Source: Zygnema cylindricum (lineage: Eukaryota; Streptophyta; Zygnematophyceae; Zygnematales; Zygnemataceae). From it: 64,000 nt of DNA. Position 1 is the stretch's first letter, and the number at the start of each line of letters is the position of its first letter. Shown piece by piece: positions 1 to 12,400 of the stretch. Location of the stretch: NCBI GenBank assembly GCA_037447655.1, contig JBBHKE010000549.1:173065-237064 (forward strand). Reading direction: 5' to 3'. The notes below the pieces were generated by a model, which saw only the letters and a program-made list of their open reading frames with translations, did no database searches and was not told where the DNA came from. The position numbers and the translations under genes are program-made.

Positions 1-260
1 ACAGCCTACTGACAAAAATCTAAGTGTTTGGACCAGAATTGTCCACTAACAATATCTATACCCTAAATATCCGGGTGATTTTTATCACTTCCACATTCAT
101 TGGCGGCCCTACACACTAATTTTCTCAAAGATAACTATTCGTGTAGATACTACAAAAAATCTACACTAAATTTGGTCAATATTGAACAGTTGGTATTCCA
201 AAATAATTCTAAGTCCTAGACTCAAATTTCTAAGACTTACTAAAGCTTACATTTCAATAG
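1..260 (-). mobile_element. LTR fragment (same family as the LTR at 53456-54090)
   Basis: The first 260 bases align by eye along their whole length with 53828-54090, for example the shared words ggaccagaattgtc, ccctaaatatcc and aaagataact. Both copies stop at the same terminal word, caatag, which suggests a true LTR end (CAATA, a variant of the CAACA end used by other LTRs here). The sequence joins directly to LINE-like sequence at 261. The left part of the LTR lies outside the window, so I cannot tell whether this is a solo LTR or the edge of a full element. Strand is assigned from the 53456-54090 copy, which flanks a minus-strand gag. Confidence 0.6.
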
Positions 261-1480
261 AATCATTGGGATAGGGTCTCAGGAGGAAAGATATCACGAA
301 GTAATCCATAAACCATCCCAAGGGGACCTCACGCCGAAAGGTGCGGGGACTTGATGAGGGCCTTGGTAAAGGCTTCACGATCCAAATCAAACGATTCAAG
401 AGGCTCATGCCCTTCAACAAATGATAGAATGTCGTCAGGTGCGGGAGGATGTTAGAAACGCAACGCGTCAACAGTTGCCTCTGAAGATGGAGAGGGTGTG
501 AAAGGTTGAAGAGCTCGCGAAGCCCGAGAAAATTCACCCGAACGACCATAGGAGGACAGCTCGATGTAGTCTCGCTGTAGAACTTGGTAATAGGGCGCGA
601 CAACAAGGAGGTGAGACAGAAAGGCCTATAACTTGATCTGTGTGCACTTGTTGTAAAGACTCCTAGTCGCCGCGCAAAAAGCGCTGACATCGAGCCCTAG
701 TCTCACGAGCTCCACTAGCTCCTCCTCGCGATGGCAAAATTAGAACCCAAAGCGGAAACATGAATAATAGATGCCATGCTGCTTCATTTGAAATATCATA
801 AGCGAATAAATCCAAAGGAAGACGCAAAGTTGTTTGGATAGGTTCTCGAAGATGATCGGGAATACGGGTGTAGAGACGCGGACGTTGTTAGCCTAAGTGA
901 TAGCACCGAAGAACATCAAGGCGTCGAACAAGCTGCCAATCAGACAAAGATGGTTGACAACGAACAGGAGGGGGCGTAGGAAGTTCAAGGGAATATGGGG
1001 GAATGTTTGCCTTAGTCTTCGGACAAGCTTTGGAATGTCTTGAGACACCTGCCCCTGCGGCGTACAACTTGCCACACCTAGGCCATGGAACTCAAGAAGG
1101 CCCCGAGTTGGGTACTGGAGTGGATGTCGTCTCCAAATCCAGATTGGTCGGGGATAAAGGGGCCAAAGATGGAGAATGTGATGTTTGGCTTGATGGGCCC
1201 ACGTTGGATAGTGATGAACCACCAAGATAAGTTGGGGGTCGTAATGGAGGTAGTGGTGAAAGAGAGGTAGAGAATTGAAGACTTGATTGTTCTTGACGAT
1301 GAGAAGGCTGATAAAGGCTAGTATGCGGAAGTGAATGAGGAAGTTGTACGAAAGGGGTTTGAATAGGGTTAAGAGTGTTGTTCTGACACAATTACTGGCA
1401 CTGAAGATGAAGAAGATGCAGCAGTAGTCATCGTAGAACAAATCAAGAGAGGAAGCTTCCACAAATACCGATGGCTGAAC
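261..1480 (-). pseudogene. Decayed LINE-type reverse transcriptase, N-terminal part
   Basis: No long open frame survives, but minus-strand translation across frames gives a run typical of the region upstream of and entering a non-LTR retrotransposon RT. In order from about 950 down to 265 it reads: RIPDHLREPIQTTLRLPL, then WHLLFMFPLWVLILPSRGG, then RARCQRFLRGD followed by a stop and ESL, then SRASRALQPFTPSPSSEATV, then HPPAPDDILSF, then FDLDREAFTKALIKSPHLSA followed by a stop and GPLGMVYGLLRDIF. LINE RTs of this kind often carry a 'LPR..L..P.RGG', 'GDW', 'HPPAP' and 'GPSG...LLRD' series. The part from about 1060 to 1460 is Pro/Ser-rich and unassigned. Stops and at least one frameshift show it is dead. 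It is cut at 260 by the LTR, so the RT palm motifs are absent. Assignment is from pattern memory, hence moderate confidence. Confidence 0.45.
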
Positions 1481-1690
1481 AGAAACTTTGACAGACTATA
1501 ACTTTCAGAAAAACGCTCCAAACGTCCTGAAAATTTGCCACAATGTAGCTAACATACAAAGGACACATACACAAAATTTAAATCAATTCCGCTCACAAAT
1601 CTGTGAGACATGTAGAAATGAAATTACATAAAACTGAGTGTACAGTTTTCATATCATTTGTTCCTAAAAATCAAATTCGCNNNNNNNNNN
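1481..1690. other. Unassigned sequence ending in a 10-N assembly gap
   Basis: About 200 bases of AT-rich sequence with no recognisable feature, followed by ten N at 1681-1690. The satellite starts directly after the gap, so the true junction between the LINE/LTR sequence and the satellite is not seen. Confidence 0.8.
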
Positions 1691-1879
1691 GCTTGTCAAT
1701 CGCGATTGTTCTGAACAATGGATTTAATGTGTTTTTCAAACGCTATTGTTCTTAACAATGTATTTAATGTGTTTGAAAATAACTATTGTTCTTACCAATG
1801 GATTTAAGGTGTTTGAAAATAGCGATTGTACTTAACAATAGATTGAATTTGTTTGACAATTGCTATTGTAGGTAACAAT
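1691..1879. repeat. Divergent 40-bp tandem repeat at the left edge of the satellite
   Basis: Four to five units with a 40-base period, recognisable by gcgattgttctgaacaatgg, cgctattgttcttaacaatg and the spacer gtgtttgaaaat. The period equals that of the main satellite, but the sequence is clearly different (ttcttaacaatggattta in place of the TTTAGGTAACAATTC register). The change to the standard monomer occurs around 1860-1900, through gacaattgctattgtaggtaacaattc. It may be an ancestral or strongly diverged subfamily at the array edge. Confidence 0.7.
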
Positions 1880-4800
1880 TCATCTTATCGCTAACAGTTT
1901 GTGTAATTTAGATAACAATTCTTGTTATCGCTAACAGCTTGTGTAAGTTAGCGATATCAATTCCTGTTAGCGCTAACTGTTTGTGTAATTGAAGTAACAA
2001 TTATTGTTATCGTTATTAGTTTGTGCAATTTAGGTAACAATTCTTGTTATCGTTAACAGTTTGTTTAAGTTAGATAACAATTCATGTTAGCGATAAAAGT
2101 TTGTGGAATTTAGGTAACCATTCTTGTTATCAATAAAAGTTTGTGTAATTTATGTAACAATTCTTGTTATCGCAAACTTTTTGTGTAATTTAGGTAACAA
2201 GTCTTGTTAGCGCTAACTGTTCGTGTAATTTAGGTAACAATTCTTGTTATCGCTTACAGTTTGTGTAATTTAGGTAACAATTCCTGTTATCGCTAACTGT
2301 TTGTCTAATTTAGGTAAAATTCTTGTTATCGCTAACAATTTGTGTAAGTAAGATAACAATTCATGTTAGGGCTAAAAGTTTGTGTAATTTAGATAACAAT
2401 TCTTGTTATTGCTAACAATTTGTGTAATTTAGGTAGCATTTTTTTTTATCGCTAAGAGTTTGTGTAAGTTAGATAACAATTCCTCTTTTCGCTATGTGTT
2501 ACTGTAAGTTAGGTTACCATTATTGTTAATGCTAACTGTTTTTGTAATTTAGGTAACAATTCTTGTTATCGCTAACTGTTTGTGTAATTGAGGTAACAAT
2601 TTTTGTTGTCGCTAGCAATTTTTGTAATTTAGATAACAATTCTTGTTATTGCTCAATGTTTGTGTAATTTAGGTAATAATTCTAGTTATGGCTAATTGTT
2701 TGTGTAATTTAGGTAACAATTTTTATTATCGCTAATAGTTTATGTAATTTAGGTAATTATTTATGTTATGGCTAACTATTTTTGTAATTTGGGTAACAAT
2801 TCTCATTATCAGTAACTGTTTGTGTAAATTAGATATCAATTCTTGTTAGCGCTAACTGTTTGTGTATTTTAGGAAACAATTATTGTTATCGCTAACTGTT
2901 TTTGTAATTTAGGTAACAATTCTTGTTATCCCTAACTGTTTGTGTAAATTAGAAAACAATTCCTGCTGTTGCTAACAGTTTGTGTAAGTTAGATAACAAT
3001 TCATGTTAGCTCTAACAGTTTGTGTAATTTAGGTAACCATTCTTGTTAGCACTAACAGTTTGTGTAAGTTAGGTAACCATTCTTGTTAGCGCTAGCAGTT
3101 TGTGTAGGGTTAGATAACAATTCCTTTTAGCGCTAACTAATTCTGTAATTTAGGTAATAATTCTTGTTATCGCTAACTGTTTGTGTAATTTAGGTGAGAG
3201 TTTTTATTATAGCTAACACTTTGTGTAAGTTAGATAACAAATTTTTTTAGTGCTAACAGTTTGTGTAAGATAGGTAACAATTGTTGTTATCGCTAACTGT
3301 TTGTGTAAGTTAGGTAACAATTCTTGTTATCGCTTACAGTTTGTGTAAGTTAGGTAACAATTCCTCTTATCGCTAACAGTTTGGGTAAGTTAGGTAACCA
3401 TTCTTGTTAGCGCTAACTACTTGTGTAATTAAGGGAAAATTTCCCGTTAACGCTAAGTGTTTGTGTAAGTTAGATAACAATTCTTGTTATCGCTAACAGT
3501 TTGTTTAAGTAAGGTAACAGTTCTTGTTAGCGCTAACAGTTTGTGTAAGTTAGGTAACAATTCCTGTTATCCTTAACAATTTGTGTAAGTTAGGTAACCA
3601 TTATTGTTACCTCTAACAGTTTGTGTAAATTAGATAACAATACATGTTAGCGCTAACAGTTTGTGTAATTTAGATTACAATTCTTGATATCCCTAATTGT
3701 TTGTGTAATTTAGGAATCAATTCTTGTTATTGCTAATTGTTTGTGTAATTTAGGTAACAATTTTGTAATATCTAACAATTTGTGTAATGTAGGTAACAAT
3801 TCCTGTTATCGCTAACACTTTGTGTAATTTAGATAACATTTTTCGTTATCGCTAGCTGTTTGTGTAATTTAAGTAACAATTCTTGTTATCGCTAACAGTT
3901 TGTGTAAGTTAGATAACAAGTCATGTTAGCGCTAACAGTTTGTGTAAGTTAGGTAACAATTCCTGTTATCGCTAACTGTTTGTGTAATTTAGGTAACAAT
4001 TCTTGTTATCGCTAACATTTTGTGTAAGTTAGATAACAAATCCTGTTAGGGCTAATAGTTTGAGTAAGTTAGGTATCAAATCCTCTTATCTCGAGCAGTT
4101 TGTGTAAGTTAGGTAACCATTCTTGTTAGCGATAGCAGTTTGTGTTAGTTAGATAACAATTCATATTAGCGCCTATAGTTTGTGTAATTTAGGTAACAAT
4201 TCCTGTTATCGCTAACTGTTTGTGTAATTTAGGTAACAATTCTTGTTATCGATAACAGTTTGTGTAATTTAGGTAACAATTCTTGTTAGCGCCAATAGTT
4301 TGTGTAATTTATGTAACAAATCTTGTTATCGCTAATTGTTTTTGTAATTCAGGTAACAATTCTTGTTATCGCTAATTGTTTGTGTAATTAACGTAACAAT
4401 TCCTGTTATCACTAACTGTTTGTGTAATTTAGATAACAATTTTTGTTATCGATAACTGTTTGTGTAAGTTAGATAACAATTCTTGTTATCGCTAATTGTT
4501 TGTGTTATTAACGTAACAATTCCTGTTATCACTAACTATTTGTGTAGTTTAGATAACAATTTTTGTTATCGCTAACTGTTTGTGTAATTTAGGTAACAAG
4601 TCTTGTTATTGCTAATAGTTTGTGTAATTTAGGTAATAATTCTTGTTATCGCTAACATTTTGTTTAAGTTAGGTAACAATTGCTCTTATCGCTAACAGGT
4701 TGTAAAATTTAGATAACTTTTCCTGTTATCTCTAACTGTTTTGTAATTAGATAATAATTCTTGTTATCGCTAACTGTTTGTGTCAGTTAGATAACAATTC

Positions 4801-7800
4801 TTGTTATCGCTACTTGTTTGTGAAATTTAGGTAACAAATCTTGTTATCGCTAATTGTTTGTGTAATTTAGGTAACAATTCTTATTGTCGCTAACAGTTTG
4901 TGTAAGATAGATAACTATTCCTGTTAGCGTTAATAGTTTGTGTGAGTTAAATAACAATTCCTCTTAACCCTAACAGTTTATGTAAGTTAGGTAACCATTC
5001 TTGTTAGCGCTAGCAGTTTGTGTAGGTTAGATAACAATTCCTTTTAGCGCTAACTAATTCTGTAATTTAGGTAATAATTCTTGTTATCGCTAATCATTTC
5101 TGTAATTTAGGTAAGGGTTTTTATTATAGGTAACAGTTTGTGTAAGTTAGGAAACAATTCCTGTTATGGCTAACGGTTTTCTGTAAGTTAGGTATCAATT
5201 CCTCTTATCGCTAACTGTTTGGGTAAGTTAGGTAACCATTCTTGTGACCGCTAACTATTTGTGTAATTTAGGTAAAAATTCCTGTTAACGCTAATAGTTT
5301 GTGTAATTTAGGTAACAATTCTTGTTAGCGCTAAAGGTTTGTGTAAGTTAGGTTACCATTCTTGTTAGCGCTAACAATTTGTGTAAGTTAGATAACAATT
5401 CCTGTATGCACTAACTGTTTCTGTAATTTAGGTAACAATTCTTGTTATGCTAACTGTTTGTGTAATTTAGGTAACAATTTTTGTTATCGCTAACTGTTTG
5501 TGAAATTTAGGTAATTATTCTTGTTATCGCTAATTGTTTGTGTAATTTAGTTAACAATTTCTGTTATCGCTAATAGTTTGTGTAATTTAGGTAACAATTC
5601 ATGTTATGGCTAACTGTTTGTGTAATTTAGATATCAATTCGTGTTAGCGCTAACTGTTTTTGTGATTTAGGAAACAATTCTTGTTATCGCTAACTCTTTG
5701 TGTAATTTGGGTAACAATTATTGTTATCGCTAACTGTTTGTGTAAATTAGATAACAATTCATGTTTTCACTAATAGTTTGTGTAGTTTAGATATCAATTC
5801 TTGTTAGCGCTAACTGTTTGTGTAATTTAGGAAACAATTATTGTTATCCCTAACTGTTTGTGTAATTTAGGTAACAATTCTTGTTATCCCTAACTGTTTG
5901 TGTAATTTAGGTAACAATTCTTGTTATTGCTAAAAGTTTGTGTAATTTAGATAACACTTCTTGTTATCGCTAACTCTTTGTGTAATTTGGGTAATAATTA
6001 CTGTTATCGCTAATTGTTTGTGTAGTTAGCTATCCATTTTTGTTAGCGCTAATAGTTTGTGTAAGTTAGATAGCAAAATGTGTTATCGTTACGTGTATGT
6101 GTAATTTAGGTAACAATTTTTGTTATCACTAATAGTTTATGTAATTTAGGTAACAATTCTTGTAATAGCTAAATGATTATGTAATTTAGGTAACAATTCT
6201 TGTTATTGCTAAAATTTTTGTGTAATTTTGATAACACTTCTTGTTATCGCTTACTGTTTGTGTAATTTAGGTAATAATTCTTGTTAGCGCTAACTGTTTG
6301 TGTAATATAGGTAACAATTCCAGTTATCGCTAATTGTTTGTGTAATTTAGGTAACAATTCCTATAATTGCTAACAGCTTGTGTAAGTTAATTAACAATTT
6401 TTGTTATCGCTAATAGTTTTTGTAATTTAGGTAACAATTCTTGTTATCGCTGACTGTTTGTGTATTTTAGGTAACAATTCTTGTTAGCGCTAATAGTTTG
6501 TGTAACTTAGATAACAGTTTTTGTTATCGCTAACTGTTTTTTTAATTTAGGTAACAATTCTTGTAATCGCTAATTGTTTGTGTAATTTAGGTAACACTTC
6601 TTGTTATCCCTAACTGTTTGTGTAAGTTAGATAACAATTCTTGTTTGCGCTAACAGTTTGTGTAAGTTAGAAAACAATTCTTCTTATCGCTAACAGTTTG
6701 TGTAATTTAGGTAACCATTCTTGTTAGCGCTAACAGTTTGTGTAGGTTAGATAACAATTCCTGTTAGCGCTAATTGTTTGTGTAATTTAAATAATAATTA
6801 TTGTTATCGCTAATTGTTTGTGTAATTTAGGTAACAATTCCTGTAATGGCTAACAGTTTGTGTAAGTTAGGTAAGAATTCTTCTTATCGCTAGCAGTTTG
6901 GGTAAGTTAGGTAACCATTCTTGTTAGCGCAAACTATTTGTGTAATTGAGGTAACAATTCTTGTTAACGCTAAGTGTTTGTGTAATTTAGAAAACAATTC
7001 TTGTTATCTTTAAAAGTTTGTGTAAGTTAGGTAACAATTACTATTAGCGCTAACAGTTTGTGTAAGTTAGGTAACAATTTTTGTTATCGCAAAAATTTGT
7101 GTAAGTTAGGTAACCATTCTTGTTAGCTCTAACAATTTGTGTAAGTTAGATAACAATTCCTGTTAGAGATAATTATTTGTGTAATTTAGGTAACATTTCC
7201 TCTTATCGCTAACAATTTGTGTTAGTTAGGTAATCATTCTTTTTAGCACTAACAGCTTGTGTAAGTTTTAGAACAATTCCTGTTATCAGTAACTGTTTGT
7301 GTAATTTAAGTAACAATTCTTGTTATCGCTAATTGTTTGTGAAATTTAGGTAACAATTCTTGTTATCGCTAACAGTTTGTGTAAGTTAGGAAACAATTCC
7401 TATTAGCGCTAACGGTGTGTGTAATTTAGATAACAATTCCTGTTATCGCTAAATGTTTGTGTAATTTAGATGACAATTATTGTTAGCGCTAACTATTTGT
7501 GTAATTTAGGTAACAATTCTTGTTTTCGCTAACAGTTTGTGAAACTTAGGTAATAATTCCTGTTAGCGCTAATTGTTTGTGTAATTTAGATAACAATTCT
7601 TGTTATTGCTAATTGTTTGTGTAATTTAGGAAACAGTTCTTGTTATCGCTAACAGTTTGTGTAATTTAGGTAACAATTCCTGTTCTCCCTAACTGTTTCT
7701 GTAAGTTTGGTAACTTTTTTTGTTATCGCTAACTGTTTGTGTAATGTAGGTAACAATTCTTGTTATCGCTAAAAGCTTGTGTAAATTAGATAACTTTTCC

Positions 7801-8034
7801 TGTTATCGCTATTTTTTTTGTAATTTAGGTAACAATTCTTGATATTGCTAACTGTTTGTGTAATTTAGGTAACAATTCCTGTTATCGCTAAAAGTTTGTG
7901 TAGTTAGGTAACCATTCTTGTTAGCGCTAATAGTTTGTGTAAGTAAGATAACAAATCTTGTTATCAATAGCTGTTTTTGTAATTTAGGTAACAATTCTTG
8001 TTAGCGCTAATAGTTTGTGTAAGTTAGATAACTT

Positions 8035-8165
8035 TCTTTTATAATTGGCTTGTTTTGTAATGTAGGAGTTAACATTCATTTATCTATTTATTAATAATTT
8101 AAGTAACAATTATTGGTACGGTAACATTTTATTGTAGGATTAGGTTTAATTTTGTTATAAGCTAA
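8035..8165. repeat. Degenerate zone inside satellite block 1
   Basis: The 40-base period breaks down for about 130 bases (for example tataattggcttgttttgtaa and ggtacggtaacattttattg). It resumes at aagctaacaatttgtctaag. It contains no recognisable insertion and looks like decayed monomers, possibly an old sub-array boundary. A similar but shorter zone lies at 13055-13160. Confidence 0.6.
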
Positions 8166-9420
8166 CAATTTGTCTAAGTTAGGTAACCATTATGGTTATC
8201 GCTAAAAGTTTGTGTAATTTAGGTAACAATTGATGTTATCGCTATATGTTTCTGTAATTTAGATAACAATTATTGTTATCGCTAACTGTTTCTGAAATTT
8301 AGGAAACAATTTTTGTTATCGCTAACTGTTTATTTAATGTAGTTAATTTATTCTTATTGCTAACTGTTTGTGTAATTTAAATAAAAATTCGTGTTAGCGC
8401 TAACACTTTCTGTAATGAAGGTAACAATTCTAGTTATCGCTAACTGTTTGTGTAATTTAGGTAACAATTCTTGCTATCGCAAATAGTTTGTGTCATTTAA
8501 AAAACAATTGATGTTATCGCTAACTTTTTGTGTAATTTAAGTAACAATTCTTGTTATCACTAACAGTTTGTGTCATTTAGATAACAATTATTGTTATCCC
8601 TAACAGTTTATGTAATTTAGGTATAAATTCCTGTTATCGCTAATTGTTTGTGTAATTTAGGTAACAATTCTTGTTATAAGTAATTGTTAGTGTAATTTAG
8701 GTAACAATTCTTGTTATCGCTAACAGTTAATGTAAGTAAGATAACAAATTTTGTTTTCGCTAACTGTTTGTGTAATTTAGGTAACAATTGTTCTTATCAC
8801 TAACTATTTCTGTAATTTAGATAACAATTCATGCTATCGCTAACTGTTTGTGTAATTTAGGTAACAATTCATGTTATCGCTAAGTGTTTGTGTAAATTAG
8901 ATAACAATTCCTGTTATCGCTAACAATTTGTGTATTTTAGATATCAATTCTTGTTAGCGCAATTTGTTTGTGTAATTTAGGTTACAATTCTTGTTAGCGC
9001 AAAAAGTTTGTGTAAGATAGGTGACCATTCTTGTTAGCGCTAATTGTTTGTGAAATTTAGATAACAATTCTTGTTATCGCTATCAGTTTGTGTAATTTAG
9101 ATATCAATTCTTGTTAGCGCAACCGGTTTGTGTAAGTTAGGTAACAATTCTTGTTATCGCTAATTGTTTGTGTAATTTAGGTAACAATTATTGTTATCGC
9201 TAACTGTTTGTGTAATTAAGGTAACAATTTTGGTTATCACTAACTGTTTGTTTAATTTAGGTTACATTTCATGTTATCGCTAACTGTTTGTGTAATTTAG
9301 ATAACAATTTTTGTTATCGCTAATAGTTTGTGTAATTTAGGTAACAATTCTTGTTATTGCTAATAGTTTGTGTAAGTTAGGTAACCATTCTTATTAGCGC
9401 TAACAGTTTGTGTAATTTAG

Positions 9421-12400
9421 ATTACAAAGCCTGTTAGCGCTAACAGTTTGTGTAAGTTAGGTAACAATTCCTGTTATCGCTACCTGTTTGTTAAATTTAG
9501 GTCACAATTCATATTATCGCTAACAGTTTGTGTAATTCAGTTAACAATTCCTGTTATCGCTAGGAGTTTGTGTAAGTTAGATAACAATTCATGTTAGCGC
9601 TAACAATTTGTGTAATTTAGATTTCAAAGCCTATTAGGGCTAACAGTTTGTGTAATTTAGATGACAAATCTTGTTAGCGCTAACTGTTTCAGTTATTTAA
9701 GTATCAATTCTTGTTATCGCTAATTGTTTATGTAATTTAGGTAACAATTCATGTTATCGCTAACAATTTGTGTAAGTTAGATAACAATTGTTGTTAGCTC
9801 TAACAGTTTGTGTAAGTTAGATAACAATTCTTGTTAGCGCTACAATTTGTGTAATTTAGGTGAAAATTCTTGTTATTGCTAACTGTTTGTGTAATTTAGG
9901 TAACGATTCTTGTTATCGCTAACAGTTTGTGTAAGTTAGATAACAATTCATTTAAGGGCTAACAATTTTGTAATTTAGATTACAAAGCCTAGTAGCGTTA
10001 ACAGTTTGTGTAATTTAGATGACAATTCTTTTTAGCACTAACTGTTTCTGTAATTTAGGTAACAATTCTTGTTATTGCTAACTGTTTGTGTAATTTAGGT
10101 AACAATTCTTGTTATCGCTAACTGTTTGTGTAATTTAGGTAACGATTCTTGTTATCGGTAACAGTTTGTGTAAGTTAGATAACAATTCATGTTAGCGCTA
10201 CCAGTTTGTGTAATTTAGATTACAAAGTCTGTTAGCGCTAACAGTTTGTGTAAGTAAGGTAACTATTCTGTTATCACTAGCAGTTTGTGTAAGTTAGATA
10301 ACAATTCATGTTAGCACTAACAATTTGTGTAAGTTAGATAACAATTCATGTTAGCGCTAACTGTTTGTGTTATTTAGGTAACAATTCTTGTTATCGCTAA
10401 TTTTTTGTGTAATTTAGGTAACAATTCATGTTATCGCTAACAGTTTGTGTAATGTATAAAACAATTCTTTTTATCGCTAATTGTTTATATAATTTAGGTA
10501 ACAATTCTTGTTATCGCTAATAGTTTGTGTAATTTAGATAACAATTTCTGTAATCACTATCTGTTTGTTTAATTTAGGTTACAATTCATGTTATCGCTAA
10601 ATGTTGTGTAATTTAGGTAACAATTTTTGTTATTGCTAACAGTTTGTGAAATTTAGGCAACAATTCTTGTTATTGCTAATAGTTTGTGTAAGTTAGTAAC
10701 CATTCTTCTTATCTCTAACAGTTTGTGTAATTTAGATTACAAAACTTGTTAGCGCTAACAATTTGTTAAAGTTAGGTAACAATTCTTGTTATCGCTAATT
10801 GTTTTTGTAATTTCAGTATCAATTTTTGTCATAGCTAACAGTTTGTGTTAGTTAGATAACAATTCATATTAGCGCTATCAGTTTGTGTAATTTAGATTAC
10901 ATTTACAGTTATCGCTAACTGTTTGTCTAATTTAGGTAACAATTTTTCTTATCGCTAACTGTTTGTGTAATTTAGGTAACGATTCTTGTTATCGCTAAAA
11001 GTTTTTGTAAGTTAGATAACATTTCATGTTAGCGCTAACAGTTTGTGTAATTTAGATTACAAAGCCTGTTAGCGCGAACAGTTTGTGTAATTTAGATTAC
11101 AATTCTTATTAGCGCTAACTGTTTCTATAATTTTGGTAACAATTCTTGTTATCGCTAACTGTTTGTGTAATTTAGGCAAGACTTCTTGTTATCGCTAACA
11201 ATTTTTGTAATTTAGATAACAATTCCTGTTATCGCTAACTGTTTGTCTAATATAGGTAACAATTCTTGTGATCGCTAACTGTTTATGTAATTTAGTTAAT
11301 GATTCTTGTTATTGCTAACAGTTTGTGTAAGTTAGATAACAAAGCCTGTTAGCGTTAACAGTTTGTGTAAGTTAGGTAACAATTCGTGTTTTCGCTAACT
11401 GTTTGTGTAATTTAGGTAACAATTTTTGTTATCACTAACTGTTTGTGTAATTTAGGTAACAATTCATGTTATCGCTAACAGTTTGTGTAATGTAGAAAAC
11501 AATTCTTGTTATCGTTAACGATTTGTGTAATTTAGGTAACAATTATTGTTATTGCTAACAGTTTGTGTAATTTAGATAATAATTCCGGTTATCGCTATCT
11601 GTTTGTGTAATTTAGGTAACAATTCTTTTTATCGCTAATTATTTCTGTAATTTAGGTAACAATTCTTGTTATCGCTAATAGTTTGTGTAATTTAGGTGAC
11701 AATTCTAGTTATCGCTAACAGTTTGTGTAAGTTAGGTAACCATTCTTGTTAGCTCTAATAGTTTGTGTAATTTAGATAACAATTGCTGTAATCACTAATT
11801 GTTTTTTTAATTTAGGTTAGAATTCATGTTATCGCTAAATGTTTGTGTAATTTAGGTAACTATTTTTGTTATCGCTAACTGTTTGTGTTAGTTAGGTAAT
11901 TATTCTTGTTAGCTCTAACAGTTTGTGTAATTTAGATTGCAAAACGTGTTAGCGATAACAGTTTGTGTAAGTTAGGTAACAATTCTTGTTATCGCTAATT
12001 GTTTCTGTAATTTCAGTAACAATTTTTGTCATCGCTAATTGTTTATGTAAATTTGGTAACAATTATTGATACCGCTAACAGTTTGTGTAAGTTAGATAAC
12101 AATTCATATTAGCGCTATCAGTTTGTGTAATTTAGATTACAATTCTTGTCTTAGCTAATAGTTTGTGTAATTTAGATAACAATTCCAGTTATTGCTAACT
12201 GTGTGTGTAATTTAGGTAACAATTCTTGTTATCGCTAACAGTTTGTGTAAGTTAGATAACAATTGTTGTTAGCTCTAACATTTTGTGTAAGTTAGATTAC
12301 AATTCTTTTTAGCGCTAACTCTTTCTGTAATTTTGGTAACAATTCTTGTTATCGCTAACAGTTTGTGTAATTTAGATAACAATTATTGTTAGCGCAAACA

